From contig NZ_JBBBNY010000004.1 in NCBI RefSeq assembly GCF_037137055.1, positions 186,001-250,000 on the forward strand: a DNA stretch of 64,000 nucleotides. The letters run 5' to 3'. The translations under genes were made by a program, and so were the position numbers. The stretch's first letter is position 1, and each line of letters starts with the position of its first letter. A model generated the notes under the pieces. The model saw nothing but the letters and a program-made list of their open reading frames with translations, did not search any database and was not told the origin of the DNA. This stretch comes from Frateuria_A yonginensis. GTDB lineage: Bacteria; Pseudomonadota; Gammaproteobacteria; Xanthomonadales; Rhodanobacteraceae. Shown piece by piece: positions 16,975 through 25,996 of this stretch.

Positions 16975-19818
16975 TCAGTCACCGAACTGGTAACGCGCCT
17001 CCACGTACATGGCGCGACCGTACACGTTGTAGTTGTTGTCGTTGTACGGAGAGCCGGTGGTGCCCGGATAACTGCGATCCAGCGGCGGCATCTTGTTGAA
17101 CACGTTGTTCACCAGGAACGACAGCGCCAGCTTCCTGGTCGGGTTGTAGGTCACGCTGGCGTTGTAGAGGATCCACGGTGCCAACCGGCCGGTGCCCTCG
17201 TCCGTGTAGTTGTCGAGCGCCGAGGCCAGATAGTTGGGCGTGCTGCCGTAACGGTTGAAGTAGACGGTCGCGCTCCAGGTCTCGTTCGGCGTCCAGGTCA
17301 GCGAGCCGTTGACCTTGCTCTTGAAGTCGGTCCCGTTCGGATAGGCGGCGGGGTGACGGAGCACGTCGACCTTCGGATCGGTCGGGTAGGTCTGGGTGGT
17401 GTGCTTGAGCACGTCGCTGTAGGAGGTCGCGAAAGCCAGCTTGCCGAAACGGCCGATGTCCTGGACATAGCTGAAGCTGGCCGTGATCGCATTGACCTGC
17501 TCATTGGACACGTTCACCTTGGGCGTATAGATCTGCTGGATCTGGCCCAGCAGGCCCGGCGTGGTCGACGTGCCGCGGGTGATCTGGCTGAACGCGTTCT
17601 GGCAGGTCGGCGAGTTCATGTCCAGCGTGCCGATGTCGCACAGGTATTCCGTGTTCGACAGCTGGTCAACGCTCTGCGTGTTCACCTCGTTGTCGATGTC
17701 CCAGTGCAGATAGTCCACGCTGAAGGACATCTGCGACATGGGTGCCCACACGAAGCCGTAGCTCCACACCTTGGCCGTAATCGGCTGCAGATCCCTGTTG
17801 CCCGCCTGCTGACCGAAGAACTGGGTCGAATCGTACGGCGCCGGGCAGTTCGAGATGTTCGAGGGGTCGTAACCCATGCGCGCGCAGTTGAGGTAGTCGG
17901 GCACGAAGCTGTAGTAACCGCTCAGGCCCTGGAACTCGTCCGCCAGGGTCGGCGCCTTGAACGCGGTTCCGTAGCGGCCACGCAGCAGCAAGGACTCGAA
18001 CGGACGGTACTCGAGCCCCAGGTTGTAGGTGCCGTGATTGACGTTCTCGCCGCCGACCTTGTAGTTGTCGTAGCGGCCGGACGCGTCCAGCGTGACCTGG
18101 CTCAGCAGCGGCAGCCTCAGCTCGGTGGTGGCAGCGTAGCGGGAGCGGTGACCCGCGCCCTGGACGTCGGTGGTACCCCAGACCTCCCCGTTCAGCAGAC
18201 GCGGGTCGGGCACGTAGGACCAGCCCTGGTTGCCACCCTCGAGGACGACCGCGATGCCGGCGTCACCGCCGGGCAGCGAGAACAGCGACGCATTCGTCAA
18301 CTGGCCGCGAAGCATGTTGTCCCAGGTCTTCGCGTGCGTGTCGGTGTAGCCGGTGAAGCTCGCGAAATCGGCCGGAGAAATCGGCTGGTAGAACGCCGCG
18401 TAGTCCGGGGTGAATACCGGGTACGCGCCGTAGTACGGATCCAGGCCCTGCTGCGGCCCCAGGACGTGCTGGATGAAGTAGTTGTCGATGGGCCCGGCGA
18501 AGCGCTGGAAGTTGTGCGACAGCAGCTTGTCGTCGGAGTGGGTGAAGGCGAGATCGTAGTCCCAGTTGGACTGGCCGAACGTGCCCTTGCCGCCGAGGGT
18601 CAGCATGTAGGAATGCTCGTACTGCTTGTCCATGATGGACTTGAAGCCGCCTACGTCCTCGGGCGCGAATGCGCGCTGCAGGTCGACGAAGTCGTCCAGG
18701 TTCGGATCGTAGTAGGCGCCGAAGTCCACGCCGGTACCCCACCAGATGTAGTTGGAGCCGATCGAGTACTTCTGCTCCTCGTAGTTGTAGAGCAGGTCGC
18801 CGTACAACTGCAGGTTGTCGTTCACGTCGAACGTGGCGTGCGTGTAGAGGTTCGCCGTCTTGTCGTCGTTGCTGACGGTCTTGTAGCCCGGCGTGAAGAA
18901 CGAGCCGCAGTAGGTACGGCCACCGCTGCGGGTGCGCATGCCTTCCGTGCCGCCGAACAAACCGGTCACGTTCGCGCAGTTGTTCGGATCCTCGAAGTAG
19001 TAGGCGCCGGTGAACGGGCTGTAGACCAGGAAATCGCGTGACGCGGTGGGCGCACTGGTGCCGTGGGTGAAGTACTGCTTGGTCGGGCCGCGGTCGAAGC
19101 CCCAGATCGGCTGGGTGCTCTGGAGCTGCGCCCCGGCCAGCAGATTGAACTTGCCGGCGCTGAAGCCGTCCGCGAAGCTGATGCGCCGGTCGGCGCCGCC
19201 GCCGCCCGTGCGCCAGCCGTAGCGGGCGTCGACCGACGGAGCGTCCACGTGCTTCTTCAGCACGATGTTGATGACGCCCGCGATCGCATCCGAACCATAC
19301 AGCGACGACTGGCCACCCGGCAGGATGTCGATGTGGTCGACCATGTCCATCGGGATGCCGCTCAGGTTGTTGAACGCATCGCTGCCGTTGTAGAGCCCCG
19401 GGAAGTTGCCCATCGGGCGGCCGTCGATCAGGTACTTCACGAAGCCGACCGGCAGGCCGAACATGCTGAGCGTCTGGGCGCCCTGGGTGAACGAAGCCGA
19501 GCTCTGTGCGCCCTGCACGCTGCCGGTGGCGAACGAGGACTGTTGCAGGGCTTCGGCAACCGTCGTGAAACCGCGGACCTTGAGGTCCTGCGCGGTGATG
19601 GTGATGACCGGCGTCGCCGTTTCGATCTCCGTCTGAGGAATCAGCGAACCGGTCACCGTGACGGTCTGCAAGCGCTTCGCATTCGCCTTGTCGGCGCTTT
19701 CGTTCGATTGCCCGGCCTGATCCTGGACGGAGGTGCCGGCTGCGTCTTGCGCGTGGGCAAACGCGGGGCTTGCCGCCAGTGCCATCAGCACGGCGACCGC
19801 AATGGGCGTCTTCAACAT
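16975..19818 (-). CDS. TonB-dependent outer-membrane receptor
   Basis: 947 residues. Signal peptide MLKTPIAVAVLMALAASPAFA. A TonB-box-like segment RLQTVTVTGSLIP sits at 49-61. The plug domain (about 66-190) has PGGQSSLYGSDAIAGVINIV, and a 22-strand barrel follows with EYRPFESLLLRGRYGTAFKAPTL-like strands. The protein ends YQFGD, two residues after the usual terminal aromatic. The strong Shine-Dalgarno AGGGGAG precedes the ATG. Its 152-bp upstream gap contains an imperfect inverted repeat gttaacgtgcgctaaac (19893-19909), reminiscent of LacI-family sites before carbohydrate receptors; this is only suggestive. The substrate is unknown; relatives act in uptake of complex carbohydrates, peptides or metals. 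Confidence 0.93.
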   Translation of the reverse strand: MLKTPIAVAVLMALAASPAFAHAQDAAGTSVQDQAGQSNESADKANAKRLQTVTVTGSLIPQTEIETATPVITITAQDLKVRGFTTVAEALQQSSFATGSVQGAQSSASFTQGAQTLSMFGLPVGFVKYLIDGRPMGNFPGLYNGSDAFNNLSGIPMDMVDHIDILPGGQSSLYGSDAIAGVINIVLKKHVDAPSVDARYGWRTGGGGADRRISFADGFSAGKFNLLAGAQLQSTQPIWGFDRGPTKQYFTHGTSAPTASRDFLVYSPFTGAYYFEDPNNCANVTGLFGGTEGMRTRSGGRTYCGSFFTPGYKTVSNDDKTANLYTHATFDVNDNLQLYGDLLYNYEEQKYSIGSNYIWWGTGVDFGAYYDPNLDDFVDLQRAFAPEDVGGFKSIMDKQYEHSYMLTLGGKGTFGQSNWDYDLAFTHSDDKLLSHNFQRFAGPIDNYFIQHVLGPQQGLDPYYGAYPVFTPDYAAFYQPISPADFASFTGYTDTHAKTWDNMLRGQLTNASLFSLPGGDAGIAVVLEGGNQGWSYVPDPRLLNGEVWGTTDVQGAGHRSRYAATTELRLPLLSQVTLDASGRYDNYKVGGENVNHGTYNLGLEYRPFESLLLRGRYGTAFKAPTLADEFQGLSGYYSFVPDYLNCARMGYDPSNISNCPAPYDSTQFFGQQAGNRDLQPITAKVWSYGFVWAPMSQMSFSVDYLHWDIDNEVNTQSVDQLSNTEYLCDIGTLDMNSPTCQNAFSQITRGTSTTPGLLGQIQQIYTPKVNVSNEQVNAITASFSYVQDIGRFGKLAFATSYSDVLKHTTQTYPTDPKVDVLRHPAAYPNGTDFKSKVNGSLTWTPNETWSATVYFNRYGSTPNYLASALDNYTDEGTGRLAPWILYNASVTYNPTRKLALSFLVNNVFNKMPPLDRSYPGTTGSPYNDNNYNVYGRAMYVEARYQFGD

Positions 19819-19970
19819 GAGTTACTCCCCTAAAATAGAAAAACAGCGCCGCTGGCCCTGGCCGACGGTTCGGGCCGGACTTCCCCAGTCCAGTTAACGT
19901 GCGCTAAACAATGTGTACTTCATCCCCCGGCCGAAAATCAATTGGTCAGATTCGGGGTGTAGGCGCGCGC

Positions 19971-21005
19971 TCAGAGCAGGTTCTCGCCTTCCAGCTCGCT
20001 CTTGAGGTAGGCGTAGTAGATCGGCGCGGCGACCAGGCCGGCGAGGCCGAAGGCGGCCTCCATCACCAGCATCGCGACGAGCAACTCCCAGGCCCGGGAG
20101 CGGATCTGGGTGCCGACGATGCGGGCGTTGAGGAAATACTCGAGCTTGTGGATCAGGATCAGGAACACCAGGGCGGCGATACCCACGCCCAGCGACACCG
20201 ACAGGCCGGCGATGGTCACCGCGGTGTTGGAGATCAGGTTGCCGATCACCGGCAGCAAACCGACCACGAAGGTCACCACCACCAACGTCTTGGCCAGCGG
20301 CACGTGGATGCCCAGCAGCGGCAGCACGCCGATCAGGAACACCGCGGTGAACACGGTGTTGAGCAGCGAGATCTTGATCTGCGCGAACACGATGTTGTGG
20401 AACGCCTCGGCAAGCCGATGACAGCGCTGGCCCAGCGCGGTCGCCAGCGGCCCGACCTGGTGCGGATGGCGGGTGCTGCGGCTGAGCGCCACGATGGCGC
20501 CCAGCACCAGGCCGATGATGATGTGGGCGAAGCCGCGGGCGGTGTCCTTGCCGGCCAGCTGCAGGCTCGACGCATGCTTGCGCGCCAGTTCGGTGGCCAT
20601 CACGCGCAGCTCGTCCACGCTGTCCGGCAACGAACCGACCAGGGCCGCGGGCAGTTGCTCGCGCGCCTTCTCCACCAGCGGCATCAGCTGCTCGCGCCAC
20701 ATATCCTGCGGGTTGCCGATCTCGCGGTGGAACAGGCCGATCGCACCCAGCGCCAGCAAAATCAGCAGGCCCACCACCACCGCGCCGATCAGCGCCACCA
20801 CCAGGACGCGGGCACGCTCGCCCGACAACCGCCGTTCCAGCAGCGGGCTGATGGTCTGCACCAGCTCGTACACCAGCAGGCCGGCCAGCAGGGCGGACAG
20901 CAGCCGCAGTTCCATCACCAGCACCAGCGCGACGGCGGCGAGCACGTAGCTGGCGATACGGATGGCGCGGGAGGGTTCGCGCAGACGGGAGGGGTCGGAG
21001 TGCAT
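19971..21005 (-). CDS. AI-2E family transporter (TqsA/YdiK-like permease)
   Basis: 344-residue polytopic inner-membrane protein. Two or three N-terminal helices (IASYVLAAVALVLVMELRLLSALLAGLLVYE), a pair near 75-95 (VLVVALIGAVVVGLLILLALGAIGLF), a soluble mid-section, and four or five C-terminal helices including LLPVIGNLISNTAVTIAGL and AALVFLILIHKLEYF, the conserved core of the family. Members export AI-2, Na+ or other solutes, so the substrate is left open. The start is uncertain: the ATG at 21005 gives the usual length, and one at 21026 is possible; neither has a strong Shine-Dalgarno. It is divergent from the acid phosphatase gene. Confidence 0.88.
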   Translation of the reverse strand: MHSDPSRLREPSRAIRIASYVLAAVALVLVMELRLLSALLAGLLVYELVQTISPLLERRLSGERARVLVVALIGAVVVGLLILLALGAIGLFHREIGNPQDMWREQLMPLVEKAREQLPAALVGSLPDSVDELRVMATELARKHASSLQLAGKDTARGFAHIIIGLVLGAIVALSRSTRHPHQVGPLATALGQRCHRLAEAFHNIVFAQIKISLLNTVFTAVFLIGVLPLLGIHVPLAKTLVVVTFVVGLLPVIGNLISNTAVTIAGLSVSLGVGIAALVFLILIHKLEYFLNARIVGTQIRSRAWELLVAMLVMEAAFGLAGLVAAPIYYAYLKSELEGENLL

Positions 21006-21136
21006 GCCTGGGCGTCGGGGAAGCATGGGGCGTCCAGTCTCGCAGCAGGCCCGGCCGTCCGCCAGCCCGGGGTTGCCACGGGGCTGTCGTAAACTGGCGC
21101 GACCCTGTCGCCCTCCCGACCGCCGCAAGGATATCC

Positions 21137-22015
21137 ATGCCGCTCCGCCTGCCCTTCGTGGCCGCCCTCGCCCTGCTCGCCGGGTGCGCTGCGCAGCCCT
21201 CGCATGTCCCACCCGCCGCCCCGGCGCCGGCGCCCCTGGCGGTGCCGGCGGACGACAACCTCAACGCCGTGGCCTGGTCCCAGACCGCCATCGAGCACGA
21301 CCTGATCTATCTGCAGACCTACCGCGATGCCCAGACGCGCCTGCTCGCCGCCCTGGCCGACCCGCACTGGGATGCGCTGGCCAAGGCCGACCGCGTGGTG
21401 CCTGCCGACGGCCTGAAGCCTGCGGTGATCCTGGACGTCGACGAGACGGTGCTGGACAACTCCCCCTACCAGGCGCGCCTGGTGCGCAGCGGCAGCGAGT
21501 TCAACGAGGCCGACTGGGCGGCCTGGTGCAAGGAGGCCCGGGCCCGCGCGCTGCCCGGGGTGGTCGAGTTCACCCGCTTCGCCGCGCGGCACGGGATCGA
21601 GGTGATCTACCTGTCCAACCGTGCCAAGGACCTGGACCAGGCCACGCTCGCCAACCTGCGCGCGGCCGGCCTGCCGGTCGCCGGCCCGCAGTCCTTCCTC
21701 GGCCTAGGCACTTTCGTCGAGGGCTGCGAGCAGGTCGGCTCGGAAAAGGGTTGCCGACGCCAGCTGGTGGCGCGCCACCATCGCGTGCTGATGCAGTTCG
21801 GTGACCAGCTCGGCGACTTCGTCGACGTGCTGCCGAACACGCCCGAGGGCCGCAAGCGGGTGGTGGCGCCCTACCTGAACTGGATCGGCGAGCGCTGGTT
21901 CGTCCTGCCCAACCCGAGCTACGGCAGCTGGGAACCCGCGCTGTTCGACAACGACTGGCAGGCACCGCGCGAGGAGCGCCGTCGGCGCAAGATGCAAGCG
22001 CTCCACGTTGATTAG
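21137..22015 (+). CDS. HAD-type acid phosphatase lipoprotein, e(P4)/class C family
   Basis: 292 residues. Lipoprotein signal with lipobox LLAGC, Cys at about residue 17, so probably anchored in the outer membrane facing the periplasm. The HAD nucleophile motif is DVDETVLDN at about residue 100, with a second Thr/Ser motif in IYLSNRAKD and a late acidic motif in FGDQLGDFVDVL. These are the hallmarks of 5'-nucleotidase lipoprotein e(P4) proteins, which dephosphorylate NMN and nucleotides during scavenging. AAGGATATCC precedes the ATG. A proline/alanine linker follows the lipobox. Confidence 0.9.
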   Translation: MPLRLPFVAALALLAGCAAQPSHVPPAAPAPAPLAVPADDNLNAVAWSQTAIEHDLIYLQTYRDAQTRLLAALADPHWDALAKADRVVPADGLKPAVILDVDETVLDNSPYQARLVRSGSEFNEADWAAWCKEARARALPGVVEFTRFAARHGIEVIYLSNRAKDLDQATLANLRAAGLPVAGPQSFLGLGTFVEGCEQVGSEKGCRRQLVARHHRVLMQFGDQLGDFVDVLPNTPEGRKRVVAPYLNWIGERWFVLPNPSYGSWEPALFDNDWQAPREERRRRKMQALHVD

Positions 22016-22146
22016 AAATCAAGCACTTGCCTATCCAAACATCAAGTGTTGCCTCAAGTTCGGAGAGCCACTAAGCTTGGACAGCCGAAACCTGCCGACC
22101 TCCAGACGCGGGCAAGGCCATTTCCCTTCCGGCCCGGCCGGATTTC

Positions 22147-22176
22147 CCCCGCGCGGCCTCGGCCCGCGGGGTTTTT
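22147..22176 (+). terminator. Rho-independent terminator after the acid phosphatase gene
   Basis: Stem ccccgcg/cgcgggg, 7 bp perfect with an 11-base loop (itself partly self-complementary), followed by five T. It lies 130 bases after the stop at 22015. The rest of the 22016-22249 gap shows no coding or RNA feature I recognise. Confidence 0.8.
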
Positions 22177-22249
22177 CTTGCCCGCCGCCGTAGGGCAGGC
22201 TCGCAAACGCTTGCCGCGCGCTCGACGCGCCGCGTACGCCTGCTGCGCC

Positions 22250-23200
22250 ATGCTTTCGACCATGCTCGCGCCCCACCGACACCCCACGCGCCGGACGCTG
22301 CGGCGCCTGCTCCTGCTGCTCGCGCTACTGGCGCTGGCGGCGTGCCACTCGCGCGACCAGGCGACCGGCGGCGACCGCATCGAGTCACCCGAGGCGACCG
22401 TGCGGCAGTCGCTCGCGCTCCTGCGCGAGGGCGATTTCGACGGTTTCTGGCGGCACGCGCTGCCGCCGCCGGACTACGCCATGCTGCGCGACGACTGGCA
22501 CCTCGCGCACGGCGACGCCCCCTTGTCGAACGCCACGGAACCCACGCCCATCGACGCCACCCTGCGCCAGCTCCATGCGCCGGACGCCGAGGAGGCGATC
22601 GACGCCCAACTGCAACCCTGGCTGGCGAACACGCAGGCCCGCTACGGCGACCAGTTGCCGCTGCTGGTCGGCATCGGCCGCGCGATCGTCGACCGGGCTG
22701 TCGCCAACGAGCCGCGCCTGAGCGAGGCGCAGAAGCGCGATGCCACCGCGCTGGTGCAGGCGCTGGTGCCTTGGGCGCAGCAGGCGCCCTGGTTCGATCC
22801 GGACAGGGCACGCCGCGCCGTGCGCATCGCGGTCGCCACCGCCGGCGAGCCCGAACTGCGCGATGCCGACGGCCTGCATCCACCGGATTTCGCGCAGGCG
22901 ATGCGCCGCTACGCGGTCGCGTTCGCCGGGTTCAAGCGCATACTGGCGCTGTACGGGCTGTCGGTCGACCAGGTGCTGGCCTCGGCGCACGTGGTGCCGC
23001 TGGACTACCACCCCCCGTATGCGCGCGTGCGCATCGAGTACGAGGTGCTGGGCACGCCGCTTTCGGTGGAAGCTTCGCTGGTGCTGCAGAACGGCCGCTG
23101 GTACGACCAGGACCTGGTCGAAAGCGTACGACGGTCGCACCGCGAACTCGCGGCACCGGCCGCCACCGCCAGTGCGGCGACGGTGGCGACGGACGATTGA
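22250..23200 (+). CDS. Predicted lipoprotein of unknown function
   Basis: 316 residues. A basic N-terminus and hydrophobic stretch RLLLLLALLALAAC form a lipoprotein signal with lipobox LAAC. The mature part is mostly helical with few motifs. The C-terminus (YARVRIEYEVLGTPLSVEASLVLQNGRWYDQDLV) has the look of an NTF2/SnoaL-type strand pattern, but I do not recognise the family. ATG codons at 22250 and 22262 are both possible. It precedes plsB by 88 bp on the same strand, although plsB has its own promoter-like hexamer. Confidence 0.7.
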   Translation: MLSTMLAPHRHPTRRTLRRLLLLLALLALAACHSRDQATGGDRIESPEATVRQSLALLREGDFDGFWRHALPPPDYAMLRDDWHLAHGDAPLSNATEPTPIDATLRQLHAPDAEEAIDAQLQPWLANTQARYGDQLPLLVGIGRAIVDRAVANEPRLSEAQKRDATALVQALVPWAQQAPWFDPDRARRAVRIAVATAGEPELRDADGLHPPDFAQAMRRYAVAFAGFKRILALYGLSVDQVLASAHVVPLDYHPPYARVRIEYEVLGTPLSVEASLVLQNGRWYDQDLVESVRRSHRELAAPAATASAATVATDD

Positions 23201-23276
23201 GGACGGCCCGCGCGACCGCCTGCGCGCAGGACCCCTGCAACCCGCCCGGTGCTTCGGCTCTTTACGAGGCACCGGC

Positions 23277-23282
23277 TACAAT
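23277..23282 (+). promoter_or_regulatory. Candidate -10 box of plsB, leaderless arrangement
   Basis: TACAAT is followed by ccgccg and then the ATG at 23289. Transcription from this hexamer would begin at or next to the start codon. No Shine-Dalgarno lies at normal distance. Confidence 0.5.
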
Positions 23283-23288
23283 CCGCCG

Positions 23289-25934
23289 ATGCAGAACATG
23301 ACCGCGGAACCCCCCGCCCGCAGCCGCGCACCCTGGTGGTTCAGCCTGGCCGGCCAGTTGCTCGAGCCCTGGGTGCGCATCCGGCGCGACCCGGCCGAAC
23401 CCGCCACCCTGCTCAAGGCCGGCGCGCCGGTGTGCTACGTGATCGAGCGCGACGGCTTTTCCGACGCGCTGATCCTGGAGCGTGCCTGCCGCGAGGCCGG
23501 GCTGCCTCCCCCGATGCAGCCGCTGGCCGGCACCCGCCGCCGCCGTTCGGTGTTCGCGCTGGCGCGGCGCGACGGCTGGCTGCTCGGCCGCAGCCGCCAG
23601 CGCGCGCCCTACGACACGCTCGGCCAGCTGGTGCGCCTGCTGGAGGACCATCCCTCGCGTGACGTGCAGGTGGTGCCGGTGTCGATCTACGTCGGCCGCG
23701 CGCCCAGCCGCGATACCGGCTGGTTCCGCGTGCTGTTCTCCGAGAACTGGGTGATGGTCGGCCGCTTCCGCCGTCTGCTGGCGCTGCTGCTCAACGGCCG
23801 CGACACGGTGGTGCACTTCTCGGCGCCGGTCTCGCTGCGCGAGGTGCTCGACGAGGCCGGCCCGGTGCAGCCGGAACGGTTCGCGCGCAAGATCGCGCGC
23901 GTCCTGCGCACCCACTTCCGGCGCATCCGCGCCGCGGTGATCGGCCCCGACCTGTCGCACCGGCGCACGGTGGTCGATTCGGTGCTCAATGCCGAACCGG
24001 TGCGCGCGGCGATCGCCGCCACCGCGGCCAAGGAGCGTATCCCCTACGCCAAGGCATGGCGGCGCGCGCACGCGCTGGTGATGGAGATCGCCGCCGACTA
24101 CTCGCACCCGGTGGTGCGCTCGGCCTCGTTCCTGCTGTCGAACTTCTGGAACAAGCTGTACGACGGCATCGCCATGCATCACTTCGACAAGGCCCGTGCG
24201 GTGGCGCCCGGCCACGAGGTGGTCTACGTGCCCTGCCACCGCAGCCACGCCGACTACCTGCTGCTGTCCTACCAGCTGCACATGTCCGGCGTGGTGGTGC
24301 CGCACATCGCCGCGGGCGTGAACCTCAACCTGCCAGTGATCGGGCCGATCCTGCGCCGCGGCGGCGCGTTCTTCCTGCGCCGCAGCTTCAAGGGCAACGC
24401 GCTGTACTCGGTGGTGTTCAACGAGTACGTGGCACAGCTGATCGACCGTGGCGTACCGATGGAGTACTTCATCGAAGGCGGCCGCTCGCGCACCGGGCGG
24501 CTGCTGGCTCCGCGCGCCGGCATGCTGGCGATGACCGTGCGCGCGTTCCTGCGTGCGCCGCGGCGGCCGGTGCTGTTCCAGCCGGTCTACATCGGCTACG
24601 AGAAGCTGATGGAGGGCAAGAGCTACATCGGCGAGCTCTCTGGCAAGCCGAAGGAAAAGGAATCCCTGCTCGGCCTGCTCAAGGGCCTGAAGGTGCTGCG
24701 CCAGCGCTACGGCCACGTGGCGCTCAACTTCGGCGAGCCGATCGAGCTGACCCCGCTGCTGGATGCGGCCAGCGGCGAATGGCGTGCCGCCACCGGCGAC
24801 CCGGACGCCAAGCCCGAGTGGCTGGGGCGGGTGGTCGACCAGCTCGCCGAACGCATCCAGATCAACATCAACCGCGCGGCCGACGTCAACCCGATCAACC
24901 TGCTGGCGCTGGCGCTGCTGGCCACGCCCAAGCACGCCATGGCCGAAAGCGACCTGCTCGCGCAGCTGGAGCTGATGCGCGCGCTGATCTCGGAGCTGCC
25001 CTATTCCGACCGCGTCACGCTGACACCGATGGACCCGCCCGCGATCGTCGCCTACGGCGAGCAGATGGGCTGGATCCGCCGCGTACGCCATCCGCTCGGC
25101 GACGTGCTGGTGGCCGACGACGAGCCGGCGGTGCTGCTGTCCTACTTCCGCAACAACGTGCTGCACCTGACCGCCACCGCGGCCTGGGTGGCCTGCTGCT
25201 TCCTCAACAACCGGCGCATGGCGCGCGCCTCGGTGCTGCGGCTGGGGCGCATCATCTACCCGTTCATCCAGGCCGAGCTGTTCCTGCCGTGGGATTCCGA
25301 CGGCTTCGTGGCGCAGATGCAGGGCACCATCGACTTCTTCGTGCGGCGCGGCCTGCTGGAGGCTTCGGCGGACGGGCGCGTGCTCGAGCGCGGCCCGGGC
25401 CAGGACGACGCCGCGTTCCAGTTGAAGACCATCGCGCGCAGCCTGATCCAGGCCTTCGAGCGCTACTACATCACCATTGCCGCGCTGGCCAAGAACGGTC
25501 CGCACACGATCACCGCCGGCGAGCTGGAGAACGCCTGCGCGCTCACCGCGCAGCGGCTGTCGCTGCTCAACGAGCAGTCGGCGCCCGAGTTCTTCGACAA
25601 GGCGCTGTTCCGCGGCTTCATCCAGAAGCTGCGCGAGCAGAAGATCGTATGGACCGACGAGGCGGGCAAGCTCGACTACGACCGCGCGCTGGAGGACATG
25701 GTGCGCGACGCGCGGGTGATCCTGGCCCGCGACGTGCGCCACTCGATCCTGAAGATCACCGGCGTCGACGGCGACATGGATGCGGCGGCGCCGGCACGGC
25801 CGGTCACGCACGTGCCGGAGGACAGCGGCAGCGACGACCTGCACCGCCGCCATGTGGCGGCCGAACACCACACGCACACGCACGAGCCGGCGGTGTCGGT
25901 GGACGGCGACGAGGACGTGGACAAGGGCGGCTGA
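23289..25934 (+). CDS. plsB: Glycerol-3-phosphate 1-O-acyltransferase
   Basis: First step of phospholipid synthesis: transfer of an acyl chain to sn-glycerol 3-phosphate at the inner membrane. 881 residues, longer than the 807 of E. coli. The catalytic HX4D is H317-R-S-H-A-D322, 11 residues off the E. coli positions. Other acyltransferase blocks are RGGAFFLRRSFKGN, FIEGGRSRTGRLL and VYIGYEKLMEG. The extra C-terminal 30 or so residues are rich in His, Asp and Glu (HRRHVAAEHHTHTHEP). The start is set by the N-terminus MQNMTAEPPARSRAPWWF; a second ATG at 23298 is possible. Confidence 0.96.
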   Translation: MQNMTAEPPARSRAPWWFSLAGQLLEPWVRIRRDPAEPATLLKAGAPVCYVIERDGFSDALILERACREAGLPPPMQPLAGTRRRRSVFALARRDGWLLGRSRQRAPYDTLGQLVRLLEDHPSRDVQVVPVSIYVGRAPSRDTGWFRVLFSENWVMVGRFRRLLALLLNGRDTVVHFSAPVSLREVLDEAGPVQPERFARKIARVLRTHFRRIRAAVIGPDLSHRRTVVDSVLNAEPVRAAIAATAAKERIPYAKAWRRAHALVMEIAADYSHPVVRSASFLLSNFWNKLYDGIAMHHFDKARAVAPGHEVVYVPCHRSHADYLLLSYQLHMSGVVVPHIAAGVNLNLPVIGPILRRGGAFFLRRSFKGNALYSVVFNEYVAQLIDRGVPMEYFIEGGRSRTGRLLAPRAGMLAMTVRAFLRAPRRPVLFQPVYIGYEKLMEGKSYIGELSGKPKEKESLLGLLKGLKVLRQRYGHVALNFGEPIELTPLLDAASGEWRAATGDPDAKPEWLGRVVDQLAERIQININRAADVNPINLLALALLATPKHAMAESDLLAQLELMRALISELPYSDRVTLTPMDPPAIVAYGEQMGWIRRVRHPLGDVLVADDEPAVLLSYFRNNVLHLTATAAWVACCFLNNRRMARASVLRLGRIIYPFIQAELFLPWDSDGFVAQMQGTIDFFVRRGLLEASADGRVLERGPGQDDAAFQLKTIARSLIQAFERYYITIAALAKNGPHTITAGELENACALTAQRLSLLNEQSAPEFFDKALFRGFIQKLREQKIVWTDEAGKLDYDRALEDMVRDARVILARDVRHSILKITGVDGDMDAAAPARPVTHVPEDSGSDDLHRRHVAAEHHTHTHEPAVSVDGDEDVDKGG

Positions 25935-25996
25935 GCGCTTCCGGCAGGCGTGCCCGGCTGCCTATGATGGGGCATCTCCGTCCGAGGAAGCCGTCG

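Noticed and set aside
19893..19909. LacI-type operator before the first TonB receptor
   Set aside because: Symmetry of gttaacgtgcgctaaac is too imperfect to call a feature; mentioned only under the receptor.
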